A stretch of 64,000 nt of DNA. Source: Halicephalobus mephisto. Its lineage: Eukaryota; Nematoda; Chromadorea; Rhabditida; Panagrolaimidae. Below, one piece after another: positions 48,201-58,482 of the stretch (position 1 is the stretch's first letter; each line of letters opens with the position of its first letter). The notes beneath the pieces are model-generated. The model ran no database searches, had not been told where the DNA came from, and saw nothing but the letters and a program-made list of their open reading frames with translations. Location: assembly GCA_009193035.1 (NCBI GenBank), contig SWDT01000038.1:186001-250000 (forward strand). The letters run 5' to 3'. The position numbers and the translations under genes are program-made.

Positions 48201-49790
48201 ATCTTAGAATTTTAAAATCGCTTTCCGATTTTGGAATCCAGAATTTTGAAAATTAACTTCTGACTTCATATTCAGAATCTGGAATAAAAAAAATCAATTT
48301 CGGAATCTGGAATAAAAAAAATCAACTTCAGAATTTTGAATAAAAAAATGAACTTCAGATTCAGAATCCTAACCACCTGATTTTAGGGACTTTTTGTCCA
48401 AATCTAAAAACATCTAAAATTCCATCTTCTAACTCTACTCTAAATTTACCTAAAACTATTTTTTAAATTCCACATAAGAAATTTTTAAATATATTTTTTA
48501 ATTTTTGAAATCCTTAAAATTGGAACATAAATGTCCCGAAAAATAATAATTACGATATATTTGAATTTTTAGCTTCTGAATGCCCCAGAATTCGCGTGTA
48601 TTGAAAAAATTAAAACAATTTCAACGACGTACATGGCCGCAAGTGGGTTGTCTGGCGAAGTCACGGGTAACGATCACGTGATTTCCGTGACGAAATTTGC
48701 AATGAAGTTATTGGACAAAATAAAATACATTAATGAACATAGTTTTAATAATTTTAATCTTAGAATTGGTAAGAATTTAAATGATTTATTTTAATTTATT
48801 TTTTCTTAGGCATCAATGTCGGACCAGTAGTCGCGGGTGTTATCGGCATGGAAAAACCGCATTACGATATCTGGGGCAATACGGTAAATGTCGCCAGTAG
48901 AATGGACAGTTCCGGAATTCCCGGCAGGATTCAGGTAAATTATTAATTTGCAAAAAATCAAAAAAATTTAAAAATCAAAAAATTTAAAATCAAAAAATTT
49001 AAAATTTAGAAATGTAGAAAATAAAAAAATTTAAAAATTAAGAAATTTTAAATTATAAAAATCAAAAAAATTTAAAAATCAAAAAATTTAAAATTTAGAA
49101 ATGTAGAAAATTTAAAAAATTTAAAAATTAAGAAATTTTAAATTATAAAAATTTAAAAAAATTTAAAAATCAAAGAATTTAGAAATGTAGAAAATAGAAA
49201 AATTTTTAAATTTAAAATTAATTTTTTTTAAAAATAATCTTAACACGAATTTTCGAAACTTTCCAGTCGAGACCGAAAATGTGAAATTTAGTATTTATGT
49301 AATTTGAAAAAATTTGATCAGGTTTATATTATTTCGAAAATTAAAAATCAACTTTCTTCATGTCAAAGAATCTCGACGCGAATTTCTAAAATTTGTTGAA
49401 AATTACAGTAACCTAAAATTTCACTTTTTGTTGTTCTTTGATTTTAGAATTTGTTTTTTTAAATATATTTTTAAATAAATCAGGAATTTTCTGGATTAAA
49501 ATACACAAGCAAGATAAGTGATCTTCAACTTTTTAAAAACGGATTTTATATTTGAAAATTTAAATTTTAATAAAAATTTTTAATATTATAATTTTAAAAT
49601 TTTAAATTATTTTTTATAATTGAAAATCAAATTCCAGATGACCGAAGAAGTGAAGCAGATCCTCGAAAAAGAAGGATTTGAATTTGATTGCCGTGGGGAA
49701 ATCGACGTCAAAGGCAAAGGTTTAATGACGACATACCTACTTAAAGTTCCCGAAACAGTTCCTCAATCAAGTTCTTTCGACAATTTTTAA
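39241..49790 (+). CDS. ADCY: Transmembrane adenylyl cyclase, 12 exons, 1011 aa
   Basis: This converts ATP to cAMP at the plasma membrane, normally under G-protein control. The exons are 39241-39429, 40655-41002, 42308-42585, 43830-44069, 44585-45202, 46162-46450, 46765-46994, 47066-47168, 47663-47929, 48573-48768, 48810-48934 and 49638-49790; phases agree (3036 nt). The order is a short N terminus, six TMs (about 64-190), C1, six TMs (about 540-755) and C2. C1 metal-binding Asp277 (LFADICGF) and Asp321 (ILGDCYYC) are 44 residues apart, as in the family. In C2, Lys868 (KIKTIS), Asp939 (HYDIWG), Asn946 and Arg950 ([11 protein letters not shown]) and Lys986 (VKGKG) are all present, so it should be active. 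A trans-splice-like acceptor (TTTTTAG) sits 9 bases before the ATG. Exon 1 uses a GTTTGT donor. The subtype (ACY-1 to -4 or AC1-9) is not resolved. Confidence 0.97.
39430..40654. repeat. Cyclase intron 1: T-rich low complexity
   Basis: 39430-39690 is a TTTTTAAATTTTAAATTTTT tract. Ordinary patches at 39700-39860, 40200-40320 and 40370-40470 show no supportable exon. Confidence 0.6.
41003..42307. repeat. Cyclase intron 2: TACAGTAATC-rich repeats and a direct duplication
   Basis: From 41310 to 41700 the sequence has many GATTACTGTAGATTATTTGC and CTACAGTAATC motifs. Two copies of a roughly 200-bp unit, each starting ATCTACAGTACTTTTTTACC or close to it, lie at about 41730-41970 and 41970-42210; a third is truncated. 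Confidence 0.75.
42632..43127. mobile_element. Foldback element with about 187-bp inverted arms (cyclase intron 3)
   Basis: The left arm (42632-42819) and the right arm (42942-43127) are near-perfect complements, including TTCTTATGTAGAAAAATAAG and its complement. The loop includes a third, direct copy of the first 90 bases of the left arm (42854-42942). Identity between the arms is high, so the element is young. Confidence 0.88.
43128..43829. repeat. Cyclase intron 3, right part: 50-bp tandem repeat
   Basis: From about 43310 to 43600, about six units carry ATTTAATATGAATTTTTTTA and GGAAAATTTTTACCTAAATT. A short block at 43150-43190 (GGTCCTCAGGGTATTTCTCT) is shared with 16200-16235. Confidence 0.75.
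44070..44584. repeat. Cyclase intron 4: tandem repeat of about 150 bp, 3 copies
   Basis: The units contain CGTGTCAGGATAATTTTTTA, AAATTAGAAGTGGTCCTGACA and GTTTTCTGTTTGAGATGAAAT. The GTCCTGACACG blocks allow short hairpins between units. Confidence 0.75.
45203..46161. mobile_element. Cyclase intron 5: two elements with ACACAAAAAAGT inverted ends
   Basis: 45281-45438 and 45509-45879 each begin TACACACAAAAAAGTAACTT or TACACAAAAAAGCGTAA and end TTTTTTGTGTA. The second is filled with a tandem repeat of about 53 bp (TGTAACATAGTTATTATATT and TTTATGATCATTTTGTATTT). A further pair of direct repeats lies at 45900-46140 (TTTCAAGATCATTTTGCAAA). Confidence 0.75.
46451..46764. repeat. Cyclase intron 6: AAATATTTAAAA low complexity
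   Basis: The intron is a nearly pure TATTTAAAAATATT tract of 9-12 bp periodicity. Nothing else is visible. Confidence 0.7.
47169..47662. repeat. Cyclase intron 8: 60-bp tandem repeat
   Basis: Five units carry TTTATAAAATATATTTTTTA and CAAAAATCAAATTTAAAAAA, followed by T-rich low complexity. The frame across it is an artefact. Confidence 0.75.
47930..48572. repeat. Cyclase intron 9: GATTCTGAAGTCAG-type interspersed repeat
   Basis: The intron consists of TTCAGAATC and CAACTTCTGA blocks. It ends (48398-48532) in a segment nearly identical to 14878-15003 of the FRMPD gene, finishing AAAATTGGAACATAAA, the same terminus as the 600-bp elements. Confidence 0.7.
48935..49637. repeat. Cyclase intron 11: low complexity and one GAGACC unit
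   Basis: 48950-49220 repeats AAAAATCAAAAAATTTAAAA units of about 60 bp. A diverged GAGACC satellite unit with CTTTCCAGTCGAGACCG is at 49240-49400. Confidence 0.65.
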
Positions 49791-49867
49791 TCATAAGAAT
49801 CGCAGGTTTTCAAATTCCTTCGTCTAATTTGATTTTATTTTACGCAAAAAATCAAATAGCTCCATGT

Positions 49868-50538
49868 TACGCACAAAAAATGGGTACATTGTACACAATA
49901 TATGAGTACATCAAAACTATTCAGATTTATCCGATACATTACATTAAATGTATAGATATATCAAGTCTGACATTGGTATACTATATTCAATGTATAGATA
50001 TATGAAGTATAATATCGATGCATTAAATATGATATATGGATGCATTAGAACGATTCTGATGTATCTGATATATTGTATTCAATATGTCGATATATCAAGT
50101 ATAATATCGATGTATTAAATATGATATATGGATGCATCAAAATGATTCTGATATATTACATACATTGTATTCAATGTATAGATATTTTAAGTATAATATC
50201 GATGTATTAAATATAATATATGGATTCATCAAAACGACTTTGATATATCACATATATTGTATTCAATGTGTCGATATATGAAATTGATATCAATGCATTG
50301 AACGTAATATATCTAATTTATTAAAACAGTCCTGATGTATCACATACATTGCATTCAATATGTCGATACATTAATTTGATATCGGTACATTGAATGTAAT
50401 ATATCTAATTTATTAAAACAATTCTGATTTATTAGAGATATCATATTCAATGTATCGATGTATCAAGTATAATATCGATATATGAAATATAATATATCGA
50501 CACGTTAGAGCCGTTTCAATGTACCCTTTTTGGGCGTA
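49868..50538. mobile_element. Inverted-end element filled with a 100-bp satellite
   Basis: The left end TACGCACAAAAAATGGGTAC and the right end GTACCCTTTTTGGGCGTA form an imperfect inverted repeat. Between them lie about six units of roughly 100 bp with TTGTATTCAATGTATAGATA and ATCAAGTATAATATCGATG. A sister element with the same ends and filling is at 55849-56286. Confidence 0.8.
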
Positions 50539-51390
50539 GGTGCTGAATAATTTTGGTGTACATACTTGATGAAATGCGAGTACAATATTTGCGGTTAACG
50601 GAAAGGAAATTTATAAAATTAAATTTCTCATCCGTCACATTCTACAGTATGGCTTTTAATTTTAGAAGTATTAGGTATAATTTGATTAAGAACACAGTAA
50701 TAAGGAAGTAATATAAATCGATAAAATCTTTTTCACGAGATCTGGGATTTAAGTTATCAGAGATTACTGTGGGTTTTTTATTCCAGAAATTACGGTAGAA
50801 AAAATGGATTTTTTATTTTTAAAAATTAATTTTTCTAACTTCTGAAAAAATGACTACAGTAATCTTTGATAATTCAAATTTCGAATATTGTTGAAGGTAT
50901 TTTAAATTGTCAAAGATTACTGTAAATTTTTTATTTTAAAAGTTATTAAAAAAAATTAAATTTTTCTTCGCAAAATTATTGAATTTTAAAAGTTATTTAA
51001 AAAATTAATTTTTCTAACTTCTGAAAAAATGACTCTACAGTAATCTTTGGTAATTCAAATTTCGAATATTGTTGAAGGTATTTTAAATTGTTAAAGATTA
51101 CTGTAAATTTTTCATTTTAAAAGTTCTTAAAAAAATTTAATTTTTCTTCGCAAAATTATTAAATTTTATATTTTCTACCGTAACTTTTGAAATAGAATAC
51201 CTACAGTAATCTTCAACGATTTATATCCTAGATCCTGCTGAGAAGACCCCAAAAATCCACAGTACTTTCTCATTACTGTATAATGGACCAAATTACAGTT
51301 AATAATTCCAAAATTATAAATTATACTGTATAAACATTAAGAAGTGTCTTAATTTGTTAAAATAAAACTAAATTTAAAATAAAACTGAAT
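50539..51390. repeat. Convergent 3' region between cyclase and EGF genes
   Basis: From 50690 to 51340 there are repeated blocks of AAAGATTACTGTAAATTTTT and ACAGTAATCTTTGATAATTC, partly as inverted pairs. The two flanking genes end towards each other here, so 3' UTRs and polyadenylation sites are expected; I cannot pick them with confidence. Confidence 0.6.
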
Positions 51391-52364
51391 TTATTGTTTG
51401 AGAAGATTCTCGACGGCGTGGGTTGAAATGTCAATTTTAGTTTGTTCTTCGAAAGAACGTTCTACTCGTCTAATTTGACGCCTACGGGCCAGATGAGAAC
51501 AGCCGAAACGAATAATGATCATCGGGATTATGATGAATGCTCCAATAGGACCGAATCTGTATATCATTCTATTGTAGTATAAGTACACGTCACCAGTCCG
51601 TAAATTGTCACATTGGTCTCCTGAATACGGTGGTTTGCAGATACAAGACCCATCGGATTGTTCCTCTCCGTTTTTGCATTCGGTTTTGTCGCAATTGTCA
51701 CCTTTGTATCCAGTTTTGCACTTTACACATCTGCAAAATTTCAAAATAATTTTAAATTTTATTAAAAATAAAAATTCAGAAATTTAAAAAATATAAAAAA
51801 ACAAAAAATTTAAAGAATTTTAAAAATAAAAAAATTTTTAAATAAACAAATTTAGAAATTTAGGAATCTAAAACTTTAGAAATTTAAAAATAAGAAAAAT
51901 TTAGAAATAAAAAAATCTAAAAATTAAGAAATTTAGGAATTTAAAAAATAAAAAAATTAAGAAATTTAGGAATTTAGAAATTTAGAAAATATAAAAATTT
52001 AAAAATTTAGAAATTTAGAAATTTAGAAATTTAAAAATTTAAAATTGAGAAAATTTAGAAAATTTAGAAAATTTAGAAAATTTAGAAAATTAGAAAATTT
52101 AGAAAATTTAGAAAATTTAGAAATTTAAAATTGAGAATCCTAAACTTACGCTCCATTAGAGGTCCTCTCGTATCCTTCGCAGTGTTTTTCTCGTTCACAG
52201 TATTTGCCGCTGTATTTATCCAGACATTCGCATTCATGTCCTCTTACAGTACCCCCATTTAGGCAGATGATTTTTGTCTGGCCTTCATTTTTGGCTTCGA
52301 CTTCAGGAATAACGACGAAATTCAAACAAATCAATATCGGAAGAAATAAATTCATATTTTTCAT
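51391..52364 (-). CDS. EGF-repeat single-TM membrane protein, 2 exons, 184 aa
   Basis: The exons are 52364-52150 and 51730-51391; phases agree (555 nt). I chose the Met of MKNMNLFLPILICLNFVV because it starts a clear signal peptide. The frame extends upstream to 52499 but without that logic, and a CCCAG acceptor at 52418-52422 suggests a trans-spliced 5' end. The ectodomain has EGF-like Cys patterns: CLNGGTVRGHECECLDKYSG then YC; CVKCKTGYKGDNC; CKNGEEQSDGSCICKPPYSG then DQC. One TM span (FGPIGAFIIIPMIIIRFG) is followed by a basic, charged tail (HLARRRQIRRVERSFEEQ). This architecture fits a cell-surface or secreted-ligand precursor. The family is not identified further. Confidence 0.85.
51731..52149. 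repeat. EGF-gene intron: AATTTAGAAA low complexity
   Basis: The intron is made of AGAAAATTTAGAAATTTAAA permutations, about 10 bp in period towards the right end. Nothing else is visible. Confidence 0.7.
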
Positions 52365-52737
52365 TTTCACCGAAAAGAATTCCTTGTGGTTGATATGAAG
52401 GAAACAATCAAATGGCCCTGGGCAAACAAAATTCCGATCGTCAAAGAGGACATTCCGTTTTTGATCGTTGGACCTTTTTTGTTTTTCAAAATTAATCATT
52501 TTTACTTTTTTAATTTAATTATTTTTGAAAATTAATCATTTTTACTTTTTTGAATTTAATTATTTATAAAAATTAAGATTTTTTATTTTTTTAATTTAAT
52601 TATTTGTGAAAATTAAGATTTTTTACTTTTTTTTAATTTAATTATTTATAAAAATTAAGATTTTTTATTTTTTAAAAATTTGAATATTTGTGAAAATTAA
52701 TCATTTTTACTTTTTTTAATTTAATTATTTGTGAAAA

Positions 52738-55700
52738 TTAAGATTTTTTAATCCAACAAGCCGCAGAATAAATTTTTTCTCGTTTGAGTAGACGATTGTA
52801 GGTGTAAGTGCCCGGGGCACAGTACGTCGTTCTGATGGATCCTTTGAGTAGTTTGAAGATCCAAGGAGCCTTAAATAATTAATTAAATTTTAAAAAATAA
52901 AATAAAATTGATTAATTAAATTTTAAAAATTAAAATTACGGTAATTTTTTTGTGAAAAATTTTTAATTTTTAATGTAATCTAAAATTTCAATTAAGTTAT
53001 AAAAAACAAATTTTAAAAAATTAACAAGTTGAAGAGGGCCAAATGCCCTGAGGGAGGACTTGTCTAGTTGATTTTTCGGCTATATGATAGTTTTTTTATT
53101 TCGTAAGATTTGCGATTTTTCTTGTTTTTACATCGATTGTTTGATAGTTAAAATAATTTAATACCTCAATTAAGCAAAAAAAGCATTGATTTAAAGAAAT
53201 TCCGAAATCAGCGCGATTCAAAGAGAAGCAACTGTCACTAGGGAACATTTGATGTTGGGGATCAAATGCCTCTAGGGGAGCAAATACTGTTAGGGATCAA
53301 ACACTCCTGAGGGGACATTTGATGTTAGGGATCAAATGCCTTTAGGGGAACAAATACTGTTAGGGATCAAATGCCCCCTAGGGGAGCAAATACTGTTGGA
53401 GATCAAATACCCCTTGAGAAAATATCTGATGTTAGGGATCAAATGCCTTTAGGGGAGCAAATACTGTTAAAGATCAAACACTCCTGAGGGGACATTTACT
53501 GTTAGGGATCAAATGCCCCTTGAGAAAATATCTTATGTTAGGGATCAGATGCCTCTGGGGAGCAAATGTTATAATCGATTTTTCACTTTTTTCAGACCAG
53601 TTTTGTGGGTTTTTGGAATGGTCTAAGGTGAAGGTGACGACCACTAAGACTGATCTAAAAGGAAAAAAAATTGATTATGACAGTTACCCCTTCGTAATAG
53701 TTGATCCTTATTTCGCAAAACTAGTTTAACTTCTTTTGTTTTTAAATAAATCTTATTAGTCTCTAAAATTGGTCAATGACAATTTAATAAATAACAAGAT
53801 TGATCTAAAAAGAAAAAATTGATTTTACGACGATTCTCTTAGAATATTCAGCCCCCTATTTCGTAAAACTAATTTTTTATTTTTTTAGATTAGTTTTATT
53901 GGTTTTTAAAATTGTTCCAAAATGATAGTCTAATAATTAACTAGATGGATCTAAAAAAATCAAAATAAATACATTTTGAAAGGGGATCAAATACCCTCAG
54001 GGAAGAGTTATCGTAAAACTAATTTTTTATTTTTTTAGATTAGTTTCATTGGTTTTTAAAATTGTCCAATGACAATCTAATGACTAAAAAGATAAATCTA
54101 AAGAAAATTCGAAATCAACAGAAATTGAAAAAAGCAAATACCCTCAGGGAAGAGTTATTGTATAATTTATTTTTTATTTTTTTAGATTAGTTTTATTGGT
54201 TTTTAAAATTGTTCCAAAATGATAGTCTAATAATTAACTAGATGGATCTAAAGAAAATTCGAAATCAACAGAAATTGAAAAAAGCAAATGCCCTCAGGGG
54301 AAGAACTGTAAAATCTAACCTTGTCGAAGAACTTGTCGTACTGTTTTGATGTGTATTCTATTCCGTTTAAGACTCCAGAAGTTATGTTCTCATATTCGAT
54401 CAACTCGAATCCAGCGAAAATCGCCTGATCCAACACGATGGGGATCTCATCTCTGAATCTGATGTCCGTCCAGCAGAAATAACCTCCTGGTTTCAGAACA
54501 CGGTAAACTTCGTTGAAAAATTTCGGTGTACTGTCGTAGAGATGACTACTTTCGATGTTCAGGATCAGATCCATGCTGGAGCTCGGAAGAGGCAAGTTCT
54601 CAGCCATCCCTTGGATGATCTGGTTATCCATGGAGTCAGCGACGACTTTGTCTATCCCCATTATCGATTTTATCTCCGGATGAGCTCTGTATAGTCAATT
54701 ATTAATTTCAAACAATACAAAAAAAATCGCAATTTTTGATTGATAAAAATGTAACAAATGTACAGTATTTCGTCGTGGAAATTTGTGAAATTGTTGAATA
54801 ACATTCAGCGTAACTTTTGTCAAATATTAAGACTTTTTTGATAAATTTATTATGGTTTTTAACATGAAAAATGAAGCAAACTTCATATGGTATTAATTTA
54901 CGGAAGATTTTACAACTTTTATAATAAATTTACCATGATTTTTATCACTAAAAATCTTGTTATTTTGTATAGTATTTTGTCACAGAAAATCACGCAACTT
55001 TTATCAAATATTAAAACTTTTTGCAATAAATTTATCATAGAAAATAAAGCAAACTTCATATGGTATTAATTTACGGAAGATTTTACAACTTTTATAATAA
55101 ATTTATCATGATTTTTATCACTAAAAATCTTGTTATTTTGTATAGTATTTTGTCACAGAAAATCACGCAACTTTTATCAAATATTAAAACTTTTTGCAAT
55201 AAATTTGCTACGATTTTTATTACGAAAAATGAAATAAATTCTGCCAAATGCTATGATTTCCCGTAATAAATGTGTTATGATTTGTGTAATAATCCCAAAT
55301 GTTCATAAAAACAAAAATTGTGTTACATTTTACTGCGACAGGCACCTTCCGTCGTGTCCTGGAATTTCCTGTTCTAATGTGCTTTGTAATCTCTAGTTGA
55401 TGAATCAGAAGAAAAGAGAAGATGGAAATTAGAAACGTTTATTAGATCCAGAAAGTAACACTTGATTTTAGGAGATCAATCAAGATTAAGGCACAATTTT
55501 AGGTACTGTAACTAATGACATCGGGGGTCTTTTTATACTTTAGTGATATCAATTAGAGTATTTCGAGTTTATTCACTTCGAGATCAGATTACAAGGCATG
55601 CTAGAGTAGGAAACTCCAGGACACTGCCGGACGTACCGGTTCCAATACGTTCTTAGTTAAAATTGATGCTCCTTGACGTCATCATTACATTTGTTACTGT

Positions 55701-56698
55701 AGTAAAAAGTTACGATTTATATAGTCGTGGAATGCTAGACTCGACTCTACCGTATAGCAGAGACGGATCAAAGCAGGTTTTCACCGAGGAGTATAAAAGC
55801 ACTAGACGCAAGGTTCAGGACTTCTTATTGCTATTCTCTGCGTTATTCTACACACAAAAATGGGCACATTGTATATAATGTATGAATACATTATAACGAC
55901 TCTAATGTATCAAATACATTGTATTCAATGCATTGATATATTAAGTCTGACATTGGTATACTGTATTCAATGTATAGATATATTGAGTATAATATCGATG
56001 ACATTAAACATAATGTATGGATGCATTAGAACGATTCTGATATATTACATACATTGTATTCAATGCATTGATATATTAAGTCTGACATAGATATACTGTA
56101 TTCAATGTATAGATATTTTAAGTATAATATCAATGTATTATATTCAGCATATCAATGTATTAAAACAGCTTTGATTTACCAGATACATTATATTCAATGC
56201 ATTGATACATTAAGTGTGATATCAGTACATTAAATATAATGTATGAGTACATTAGAGCTGTTTTAATCTACCCTTTTCGTGTGTAGTATTACGTAATTAT
56301 TAGTAACCATCGTGTTTAATAGTAACATATATATTAACACACCTTTTTATCCACTGGATACCCCCGCCTAGTCCACACCCAATTTCTGCAAGTTTGAGTC
56401 CTTCCAAATACGGATACAGAGGACACAGACTGAGGGTTTTTTCATACAGATGGACGTGAGCTCTGACGGCATCATTAGGTTCAATAGCGGTATCCAGGAT
56501 GTTAGTTATCTTCGTGTTTTCGCAGGTACTTGTGCGTCGTTGACCTTTTTTGACTCCGCATGAACGAGTACCGTATCCGAGGTTCATAAATTTTATATCA
56601 AATTTCTTCGGCAATAATGACATCAACGGATATAAAATAAATCTATCAAAAATAAAATAATAAATGTGAACAATGAAAGATTTGATCGAAGAAAACAT
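52738..56698 (-). CDS. Membrane-anchored SAM-dependent methyltransferase, 3 exons, 284 aa
   Basis: The exons are 56698-56343, 54686-54320 and 52869-52738; phases agree (855 nt with stop). An N-terminal hydrophobic stretch (SFIVHIYYFIFDRFILYPLM) is a likely membrane anchor. A class I methyltransferase domain follows. Motif I is AEIGCGLGGGIQWI, with SAM-binding glycines. DKVVADSMDNQIIQGMAENL fits the motif II/III region. FNEVYRVLKPGGYFCWTDIR is the typical Methyltransf_11 segment before beta-strand 5. The C-terminal exon (APWIFKLLKGSIRTTYCAPG) is basic and ends AACWIKKS. The substrate cannot be read from sequence; small-molecule or lipid methylation is an inference from the domain type and the membrane anchor. 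The last intron's acceptor is TTATTTAAG. Confidence 0.87.
52870..54319. repeat. CCCTCAGGG satellite arrays (methyltransferase intron 2)
   Basis: A 60-bp minisatellite at 53235-53570 alternates GGGATCAAATGCC and GGGGAGCAAATACTGTTA. From 53570 to 54300, larger units carry AAATGCCCTCAGGGGAAGA and TTTTTAGATTAGTTTTATTGG. The last block stops about 20 bases from the donor of exon 2. It is the same family as in FRMPD introns 1 and 12. Confidence 0.85.
54687..56342. repeat. Methyltransferase intron 1: 173-bp duplication and TIR satellite element
   Basis: 54887-55058 and 55060-55230 are an almost perfect tandem duplication starting ATGGTATTAATTTACGGAAG. 55320-55840 is ordinary sequence with more G+C but no supportable exon. 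55849-56286 is the sister of the inverted-end satellite element at 49868-50538, beginning TACACACAAAAATGGGCACA and ending CCTTTTCGTGTGTAG. Confidence 0.75.
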
Positions 56699-58482
56699 TT
56701 TTGTTTTAAAATGAATAAAGTTCGAAAATTCTTGATCGGTTTTATTTCGTCGATATTAGCTGTCATTTTTGGCCTAAATTTCAAATTAGCTTTAATTTAA
56801 AAAAATTTTTATTGCCCTCTATAATTTTCAAAAAAATACTTTTTTACAGAAAAAAAATAAAAAATCAACAAAATGTGTAAATTTAGAATTTTTTGAAATA
56901 CAGTAGAACTTGGATATAAGACACCCCCTATAACATATCTCACGTTATAGCATACGGTCTGAGTGAGTTTGGTTATTCTGCCTTCAAATTTATCCCAACT
57001 ATGATATATCCTTTGTTAAAGATACGCTTTAGCCCGGTCCCAAGGGGGTACCTTATATCCAAGTTCTACTGTATATAGAATTGGGTACTTTGTAATTATT
57101 TTAAAGAAAAAAAGATAAAATATAATACAGTAGAACTTGGATATGAGATACCCCCGCTATGATATATCTCTTATTATAGCATACGGTCTGAGTAACTTTG
57201 GTCAGTCTGCCTTCAAATTTATCCCCGCTATAGCATATCCTTTCTTGTAACATACGCTTCCCCAGTTCTTAGGAGGTACCTTATATCCAAGTTCTACTGT
57301 AATTATTTTAAATAATTTTTTAATTTCAGTGGGTATACGGTAGTTTTTTTCCGAAATTTTTGATTTCGTAAAATTTTTTAGACGAGTTTATTGGTGGTTT
57401 GATTAACCTAAAAAAATTAAAACTAAAAAACTAATTTAAAAAAAAATGTACTGTATGATCATCGTTCCCTTAGGGCATTTAGTCCCTGATTTTATAAAAA
57501 TAGTTTTTGTTTTTAGATTAATCTCATTGGTAATGATTGTCATTTTAGAGACCTATAAGATTGATCTGAAAGATAAAAAAATCAAAAAAGATTTTTTTGA
57601 GAAACTAGGGGTCAAGTGCCCTGAGGGCATAAAGGTCATCTAGACTATTTTTCCTTCTTAGATTAGTCTTAATGGTAATGATTGTAAATTGAAGTTATTT
57701 CAACACCTATAGAATTAATCTAAAAATATCAAAGAATTTTTTGAGAAACTAGGAGGGTCAAATGCCCTGAGGGCATAAAGGTCATCCAGTCTATTTTTCC
57801 TTCTTAGATTACTTTTTTGGTCATCATTACCATATTAGGTCATTTCAGAAACCAATAAACTGGTTTTAAAACGAAAAAAAAAATTAAATCCTTACGAAAT
57901 AAGAGACTAAATGCCCTGAGGGCATAAAAATTATACAGTACTTTTTTTGTTTTTAAATTAATATTCTTAGTTATGATTGTAATTTTAAGTTATTTCGAAA
58001 TTTATAGAATTAATAAAAAAAAAAATCAAAGAAATTTTGAGAAAACTGGGGTCAGATGCCCTGAGGGCATAAAAGTCAGTCTATTTTTTGTTTTTAAATT
58101 AATATTCTTAGTTATGATTGTAATTTTAAGTTATTTCAGAATCTATAAAACTAATAAAAAGAAATTAAAGAATTTTTGAGAAAACTGGGGTCAAATGCCC
58201 TGAGGGAACAAAAATCGAAAATTCCGATTATTATGCTGACCGACTTTATTTTTTCTAAATCATTGATCTCCAAATTTTCCGTTTTCAATTCTGTCTGAAT
58301 GTGCATAAAAAACAACTGAAATTTGGTGCATTTTTCAGACACAATAAATTTCTCATAAAACATCTTTAAACTGGTGTACTGTAGTGATTTGGAAGACTAG
58401 ATACTGCCATTTGTCACTTTTGGCGAAACAGAAGGAACCTCCTGGCACCGTCTGCTGAAACCATTCTTGCCCCCGCCGAAAA
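56699..58482. repeat. Intergenic: two MITEs and a CCCTGAGGG satellite array
   Basis: Two full MITE copies lie at 56900-57073 and 57126-57301. A CCCTGAGGGCATAAA satellite array runs from 57440 to 58215 with units of about 120-150 bp. 58215-58480 is ordinary sequence leading into the exon at 58483. Confidence 0.75.
56900..57301. mobile_element. Two full-length TACAGTAGAACTTGGATATAAG MITEs
   Basis: Both copies (56900-57073 and 57126-57301, 174-176 bp) have inverted ends of about 27 bp, TACAGTAGAACTTGGATATA with its complement. The interior includes GTTATAGCATACGGTCTGAG and CTGCCTTCAAATTTATCCC. The copy at 15971-16145 is the same element in opposite orientation. Confidence 0.88.

Noticed and set aside
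54887..55266. Two nearly identical 60-68 codon ORFs
   Set aside because: They arise from a 173-bp tandem duplication of A/T-rich intron sequence within the methyltransferase gene.
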